Part shown: positions 5,256 to 5,283 of the stretch, piece by piece | How positions within the stretch are numbered: position 1 is the first letter of the stretch | Layout: each line of letters opens with the position of its first letter | DNA from: UBA3940 sp964506005 | GTDB lineage: Bacteria; Chloroflexota; Anaerolineae; Aggregatilineales; UBA3940 | Direction: 5' to 3' | DNA length: 5,283 nt | Assembly (NCBI GenBank): GCA_964506005.1 | Contig: CAZDLX010000223.1 | Coordinates: 1-5,283, forward strand | Made by a program: the position numbers and the translations under genes | The notes under the pieces: generated by a model | The model's input: only the letters and a program-made list of their open reading frames with translations | Database searches by the model: none | Told to the model about the DNA's origin: nothing

Positions 5256-5283
5256 CAAGAGATGGTTCTTTGGATCTTGGTCG

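Overview
The window is a GC-rich, densely coding bacterial segment with all five recognisable genes on the + strand. I favour a member of the Chloroflexota, probably Anaerolineae-like. This rests on high GC, lipoproteins with long Pro/Ala/Thr/Glu linkers after the lipobox, a kinase-nucleotidyltransferase fusion, and C-tract/G-tract palindromic repeats between genes. It is inference from gene style, not a phylogenetic result.

Layout. Positions 2-1411 hold the 3' part of a large gene that runs in from upstream. It encodes the C-terminal lobe of a GHMP-type sugar kinase fused to a complete GalU-like sugar-1-phosphate nucleotidyltransferase. A 204-base gap follows (1412-1615) with a short palindrome and a 109-base MITE-like element with 11-bp perfect terminal inverted repeats. 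Next are a 121-residue protein resembling a trimmed family I inorganic pyrophosphatase (1616-1981) and a 134-residue VOC/glyoxalase-fold protein (2058-2462). The right half (2646-5165) carries two tandem paralogous lipoproteins of the DUF3048 (YerB-like) family, 57 bases apart and probably one transcription unit behind a TATAAT box at 2533-2538. After the second lipoprotein, 5166-5283 holds another C-tract/hairpin/G-tract element of the same style as the one at 1444-1552; it may also act as a terminator.

How the parts may work together. The fusion protein would turn a free sugar into a sugar-1-phosphate and then a nucleotide sugar, releasing pyrophosphate. The pyrophosphatase-like protein next door could in principle remove that pyrophosphate, but it lacks several catalytic residues, so this link is a hypothesis. 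The VOC protein has no clear tie to its neighbours. The two DUF3048 lipoproteins are expected on the outer face of the cytoplasmic membrane; their function is unknown. No rRNA, tRNA, CRISPR array, transposase or phage gene was seen, and no intergenic stretch exceeds 300 bases.
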